From: Kitasatospora sp. GAS204B
GTDB lineage: Bacteria; Actinomycetota; Actinomycetes; Streptomycetales; Streptomycetaceae
Direction: 5' to 3'
NCBI RefSeq assembly: GCF_029892155.1
Contig: NZ_JARZAG010000001.1
Coordinates: forward strand, 434,001-498,000
DNA length: 64,000 bases
Shown: positions 60,390 to 64,000 of the stretch, piece by piece
Layout: every line of letters starts with the position of its first letter
How positions within the stretch are numbered: position 1 is the stretch's first letter
The notes under the pieces: generated by a model
Told to the model about the DNA's origin: nothing
Databases searched by the model: none
The model's input: only the letters and a program-made list of their open reading frames with translations
Program-made: the position numbers and the translations under genes

Positions 60390-60433
60390 GAACGCGCCCC
60401 CGTGTCAAGGCATGGCCGGACGGGGGCGCGTTC
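60390..60433 (+). terminator. Terminator of the WhiJ-type operon
   Basis: GAACGCGCCCCCGT (60390-60403) and ACGGGGGCGCGTTC (60420-60433) form a perfect 14-bp stem around a 16-nt loop, 27 bp after the DUF397 stop. Confidence 0.87.
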
Positions 60434-60536
60434 TGCGTTCAGCCCACCCCGCGGCTGCGGACCCGGACCGGCTCCGCCACTGCCCTCGCTCCTTCGGGTT
60501 GGAACCTCGCGACATCCGAATGTGGACGACGGCGGT

Positions 60537-60851
60537 TCAGCCGTCGAGGCTGTCGAGTGCGGTTTCGGCGTAATGGGGCCAGGCATGGGCGTGGGTGACG
60601 GGGATGGCGACCCAGTCCTTGAACGGCCGGTGCTTGCCGGAGGGGTCGAAGAGTTCGGTTCCGGGCAGGGCAAGGGCCTCGGTGTGGGCGTGGGTGCCCG
60701 CGCCGAGCCGGAAGGCCAGCAGGTCGCCCTTGAGGCAGGCGAAGGCTTTGCCGTGGACCTTGAGGGCACGTTTGCCGAACATTGCTCCAGCGGTGGCACC
60801 GCGTGGGGCGAGGTCGGTGGCGATCTCGCCGAACAGGTCGTCAGAGGTCAT
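60537..60851 (-). CDS. TfoX/Sxy N-terminal-domain-like protein
   Basis: The 104-residue protein has the TfoX-N layout: LFGEIATDLAPRGATAGAMF, GKRALKVHGKAFACLKGD, DPSGKHRPFKDWVAIP. In Streptomyces such short proteins have no known role in competence. It is monocistronic. No ribosome binding site is obvious, but the ATG at 60851 matches the family start. Confidence 0.82.
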   Translation of the reverse strand: MTSDDLFGEIATDLAPRGATAGAMFGKRALKVHGKAFACLKGDLLAFRLGAGTHAHTEALALPGTELFDPSGKHRPFKDWVAIPVTHAHAWPHYAETALDSLDG

Positions 60852-61037
60852 GTGGCGGGTCCTCGCTCCTTCGAGTTGAAACGTCTCGCGACATCCAACC
60901 GGCACGTGGCCTGCCGACGCCAATCCGGTGAACCTTCTTCCTTGTCATTGAGACCGCCCGACGGGGGCGGTCATGGCGTCACCTCGAAGCGAGAACTCGG
61001 TGGCGAGCTCGGGCCGTTGCAGACGAACATGCACCAC

Positions 61038-61595
61038 ATGAGTGACCAACCCGCGCGATGGAGCCAGGCAGTCGTCTACCCCGACATGTGGGCTGATCCG
61101 GACGACGACCCGCGACACAGCGAGAACAGTCCGGACGGCGAGCTTGCGACGCTGCATGACTTCCTGACGAACTACCGCATGACCCTGCGGATGAAGTGCG
61201 AGGGCCTGTATGCGGAGCAACTGGCCCGACGGTCGGTTCCGCCGTCGACGATGTCGCTGCTCGGCCTGGTGCGGCACCTCGCCGAGGTGGAACGGGACTG
61301 GCGCAACTGGATCAGCGATGGCGACCCGCTGCCGAAGCTGTACGGCGAGCGTAACGCGGACTTTGCCGGAACTGTCGCCGTACAGGCCGAGGTTGACACC
61401 GCGTTCTGTGATCTTCAGCGCGAGCAGGCCGCGACCGACGCCGCGCTGGCCGAGCACCCGGACCTGAACGAGCGTGTGGGGAAGGACGGGATCGCGGTTC
61501 GGGAGCTGATGGTGCACAGGATCGACGAGTATGCCCGTCACTGCGGGCACGCCGACCTGTTGCGCGAGTGCATCGACGGCAGGGTGGGCCAGTGA
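61038..61595 (+). CDS. DinB-family/DUF664 protein
   Basis: The protein of about 185 residues has LTNYRMTLRMKCEGLYAEQL, STMSLLGLVRHLAEVERDWR (metal His in LVRHLAE) and the last helix VRELMVHRIDEYARHCGHAD, with two more His in the metal site. This is the DUF664 branch of mycothiol or bacillithiol transferase-like DinB proteins. The N-terminal 30 residues (WSQAVVYPDMWADPDDDPRH) are an unusual extension. ATGs at 61029 and 61038 are both possible; neither has a ribosome binding site. Confidence 0.87.
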   Translation: MSDQPARWSQAVVYPDMWADPDDDPRHSENSPDGELATLHDFLTNYRMTLRMKCEGLYAEQLARRSVPPSTMSLLGLVRHLAEVERDWRNWISDGDPLPKLYGERNADFAGTVAVQAEVDTAFCDLQREQAATDAALAEHPDLNERVGKDGIAVRELMVHRIDEYARHCGHADLLRECIDGRVGQ

Positions 61596-61746
61596 GGGCG
61601 GCCGGGGTCAACAGCCGCCCCACCGGCCCGGGTACCTCGCTGTTTGGCCGTCGGCACGTTCGCGGATCGGGCAGGCCCAGTGACACCGAGCGCCGCCCGC
61701 CCAGTAGCCGCCCGCGAGTGCTGGTGGCCACCCGGGCTGCGGTGGG

Positions 61747-62025
61747 TCAGTGCATCAGTGGGATCGCCAGGGCGACCGCGGCCAGCGCGGCCACCAGCAG
61801 CAGCCACTTCCGCGAGCTCGCGCGGCTCCGCCTGTCGAGGCCGTCCAGCCGGCCGATGCCCCGACCGTATGTCTGACCGAGCCACAGGTAGGCGGCGCCG
61901 GCGTCCTGGCCGCTCTTGCCGTGGTGGTGGTGATGGTGGTGGCCGCCGAAGTTGCCACCGTGGTGATGGCCGCCGAAGCCGCCGCCGTGGTGACCGCCGA
62001 AGTCGCCTCCGCTGTGACCGTCCAT
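61747..62025 (-). CDS. His/Gly-rich single-pass membrane protein
   Basis: The 92-residue protein begins MDGHSGGDFGGHHGGGFGGH and contains seven consecutive His near residue 33, together about 17 His in the first 40 residues. A short helix region and a C-terminal transmembrane segment (KWLLLVAALAAVALAIPLMH, about residues 73-92) complete it. GGGAGG lies six bases before the ATG. The His cluster looks metal-binding (Ni, Co or Zn), but the role is unknown. It is divergent from murJ. Confidence 0.75.
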   Translation of the reverse strand: MDGHSGGDFGGHHGGGFGGHHHGGNFGGHHHHHHHGKSGQDAGAAYLWLGQTYGRGIGRLDGLDRRSRASSRKWLLLVAALAAVALAIPLMH

Positions 62026-62140
62026 GGAGCCCTCCCCTGAGTGTCGCTTCTCTCGAGCGTGCCACTTCTCGGCCCGCGCTACCTCAGCGCAGGCTCTGAA
62101 CTGTGAAACCGCCACCACGCTGATCTTCGTCAACTCCGTT

Positions 62141-63823
62141 GTGCGAATAGCCGAGGAGACGCAGGTTTCGGACGAGACGCCGGTCAACAGGCAACAGCAG
62201 CGCCGCCGCCGGGGCCGCCACGCGGCGAGGCGACCGCGACCACACCCCGGCAGCCTGGTGCGGTCGTCGGCGGTGATGGCGCTCGGCACGGTGGCGTCGC
62301 GGGTGACCGGGCTGGTGCGGCTGGTGCTGCAGGGAGCGGCGCTCAGTTCGGGGCTGGTGGCCAGTACTTACAACACGGCGAACACCGTGCCGACCAGCAT
62401 CTCCGTGCTGCTGGTGGGCGGCGCGCTCAACTCGGTGCTGGTGCCCCAACTGGTGCGGGCCCGGGCGGAGCACGCGGACGGTGGACGCGCGCATGAGCAG
62501 CGGCTGATCACGCTGGTGCTCTGCGTGCTGGGCGTGGGGACGGTGCTGGCGGTGCTGGCGGCACGCCAGATCGTCAGCCTCTACATGCCGGACTCGCCGC
62601 ACGACCACGGGGCCTTCGAGCTGACCGTGGTCCTCGCACGGTTTCTGCTGCCGCAGATCTTCTTCTACGGCCTGTACGCCGTGCTGGGACAGGCGCTCAA
62701 CGCGCGGGGCAGGTTCGGCGCGATGATGTGGACCCCGGTGCTGAACAACGTGATCTTGATCAGCCTGTTCGGCCTGTACCTCTGGTTGGTGGCCTCCCCG
62801 CTCACGGTCACGGAGGTGACGCCCGCTCAGGTGCGGCTGCTCGGTATCGGCACCACGGCGGGGATCGTGGTGCAGGCGCTAGCGCTGGTGCCGTACCTGC
62901 GCGCGGCCGGCTTCCGCTGGCGGCTGCGCTTCGACTGGCGCGGTGCGGGGCTGCGCAAGAGCGTGAGCGCCGCGCGGTGGACGTTGCTGGTGATGCTGGC
63001 GAACCAGGTCGCGATCACCGTGGTGACGCGCTACGCCAACGCGGCCGACCTGCAACTCCCTCAGGCCGGCGTGGGGAACACCGCCTACTCCTACGCGCAG
63101 ACGATCTGGATCCTGCCCCAGTCGATCGTCACCGTCTCCCTGATCACGGCGCTGCTGCCCCGGTTGAGCCGCGCGGCGGCCGAGCGGCGCCTGGACGACG
63201 TGCGCGCGGACCTCTCGCGCGGGCTGCGGGCCACCGGCGTGGTGATCGTCCCCGCGGCCTTCTTCTTCCTCGCCTTCGGCCCCCAGCTCGCGGCGATGCT
63301 GTTCTCGCACGGTTCGACCGACGCCCGGCCGATGGGGCACATGCTGCAGGCGCTGGCGCTCGGGTTGATCCCGTGCTCCGCCCAGTCGTTGCTGCTGCGC
63401 GGCTTCTACGCGTTCGAGGACACCCGCACGCCGTTCTGGGTGGCGCTCTGGATCTCGGCCTTCAACATCGCGCTGGCCATCGCCTGCCACCTGCTGCTCC
63501 CCGAAACGTGGGCGGTCACGGGCATGGCCGCCGCGTACAGCGTCTCGTACGCGATCGGCGTGCTGGTCACCGCGGTCTGGCTGCGCCGCCGACTCGCGGG
63601 CCGGCTGGACGGCAAGCGGCTGACCCGCACCTACGGGAAGTTGACGGTCGCCGCCGGGGCGGCCGGCGCGGCCGGCTGGGCGGCGGCGCATGCGGGTTCG
63701 GTGGCGCTCTGGGGGCCGGTGCTCGAACTGGTGGCAGGCGGTGGGGTGATGCTGGTGCTGTTCCTGGCGCTCGCCAGGGTGCTCAGGATCGGCGAACTGC
63801 GGATACTGCCGGGCCTGCGGTGA
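62141..63823 (+). CDS. murJ: MurJ-type lipid II flippase (MviN family)
   Basis: The integral membrane protein of about 560 residues has the MviN/MurJ pattern: SSAVMALGTVASRVTGLVRL at helix one, LLVGGALNSVLVPQLVRA, FFYGLYAVLGQALNARGRFG, SIVTVSLITALLPRLSRAAA and LLLRGFYAFEDTRTPFWVAL, with about 14 helices. It flips lipid-linked peptidoglycan precursors across the membrane, or is a paralogue doing so in development. The start is uncertain. I take GTG at 62141, which gives a basic N-terminus before helix one; no ribosome binding site supports it. Confidence 0.88.
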   Translation: MRIAEETQVSDETPVNRQQQRRRRGRHAARRPRPHPGSLVRSSAVMALGTVASRVTGLVRLVLQGAALSSGLVASTYNTANTVPTSISVLLVGGALNSVLVPQLVRARAEHADGGRAHEQRLITLVLCVLGVGTVLAVLAARQIVSLYMPDSPHDHGAFELTVVLARFLLPQIFFYGLYAVLGQALNARGRFGAMMWTPVLNNVILISLFGLYLWLVASPLTVTEVTPAQVRLLGIGTTAGIVVQALALVPYLRAAGFRWRLRFDWRGAGLRKSVSAARWTLLVMLANQVAITVVTRYANAADLQLPQAGVGNTAYSYAQTIWILPQSIVTVSLITALLPRLSRAAAERRLDDVRADLSRGLRATGVVIVPAAFFFLAFGPQLAAMLFSHGSTDARPMGHMLQALALGLIPCSAQSLLLRGFYAFEDTRTPFWVALWISAFNIALAIACHLLLPETWAVTGMAAAYSVSYAIGVLVTAVWLRRRLAGRLDGKRLTRTYGKLTVAAGAAGAAGWAAAHAGSVALWGPVLELVAGGGVMLVLFLALARVLRIGELRILPGLR

Positions 63824-63883
63824 GCAGCTCAGCAGGGTCGGCCTAGGATCGGTGAACCGGAACAACCAACGGGTGGGCATGAG

Positions 63884-64000
63884 ATGAAGCGCGCGACGGG
63901 GGCCCTGCTGGGGCTGGCGATCGGGGATGCGATGGGCTTTCCCACCGAGTTCAACACCCTCGCGCAGATCGAGGCGAAGTTCGGGTCGTGGCGCACGCTC
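63884..64000 (+). CDS. ADP-ribosylglycohydrolase-family protein, N-terminal part
   Basis: The frame starts with ATG at 63884 and continues to the window edge (39 codons). It reads MKRATGALLGLAIGDAMGFP, then TEFNTLAQIEAKFGSWRTL. GALLGLAIGDAMGFPTEF is the signature start of the ADP-ribosylglycohydrolase (DraG) family, including the acidic metal ligand that follows GD. It removes ADP-ribose from proteins or hydrolyses related molecules. A TAGGAT -10 candidate lies at 63844-63849. Confidence 0.9.
   Translation, partial: MKRATGALLGLAIGDAMGFPTEFNTLAQIEAKFGSWRTL

Overview
The window is 64 kb of very GC-rich DNA with strong G/C bias at third codon positions, many GTG starts and several near-leaderless promoters. 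With geosmin synthase, an RppA-type type III polyketide synthase plus P450, mycothiol-dependent enzymes, a SigE-family sigma factor and a WhiJ-type regulator/DUF397/anti-sigma-like trio, this points to a Streptomycetaceae chromosome (Streptomyces, Kitasatospora or Streptacidiphilus). About 64 genes are supported. I see no rRNA, tRNA, CRISPR array, prophage or intact insertion sequence.

Left part (0-18 kb): a zinc-ribbon protein, a MobA-like nucleotidyltransferase divergent from moaA, a metalloprotease-like HELGH protein, a secreted TAP-type peptidase, a GT39 membrane mannosyltransferase-like protein, a membrane-anchored esterase, a lipoprotein, a CocE-like hydrolase whose catalytic Ser and His are both replaced, a NiCoT nickel transporter with a Nur-type operator, a secreted SGNH esterase, an FAD dehydrogenase and a two-domain multicopper oxidase.

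18-30 kb: a thiol/stress neighbourhood (mycothiol-dependent formaldehyde dehydrogenase coupled to an MBL hydrolase, BCP peroxiredoxin divergent from a TetR regulator, YnfA, a DinB-like mycothiol-dependent enzyme), then geosmin synthase, an AlaA-like aminotransferase divergent from an HxlR regulator, and MerR and WYL regulators with an esterase.

30-47 kb: a secreted protein, an acyl-CoA synthetase, a PPOX/F420 enzyme, Tex, a NUDIX hydrolase, the rppA-P450 pair, an AidB-like acyl-CoA dehydrogenase, a nitroreductase, a toxin-antitoxin locus with an internally deleted toxin, and two divergent ABC-F ATPases, one with a possible attenuation leader. A 167-bp palindromic element with terminal inverted repeats lies between the convergent acyl-CoA synthetase and PPOX genes and supplies both stop codons.

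47-64 kb: a SigE-family sigma factor and partner membrane protein, a second toxin-antitoxin pair (Fic-like), a three-gene acyl-CoA degradation operon (CoA transferase/racemase, thiolase, FadB), an orphan pspAA, prolyl aminopeptidase, a hydrolase with its TetR repressor behind a four-fold CCTAGG operator, the WhiJ-type trio, TfoX-like and DinB-like proteins, a His-rich membrane protein, MurJ, and the start of an ADP-ribosylglycohydrolase.

Most of the window is ordinary chromosome. I did not find a convincing new multi-gene system. The most unusual items are the palindromic element that supplies two stop codons, the pseudo-enzyme, the deleted toxin, the ABC-F leader and the structured region upstream of the formaldehyde dehydrogenase gene.
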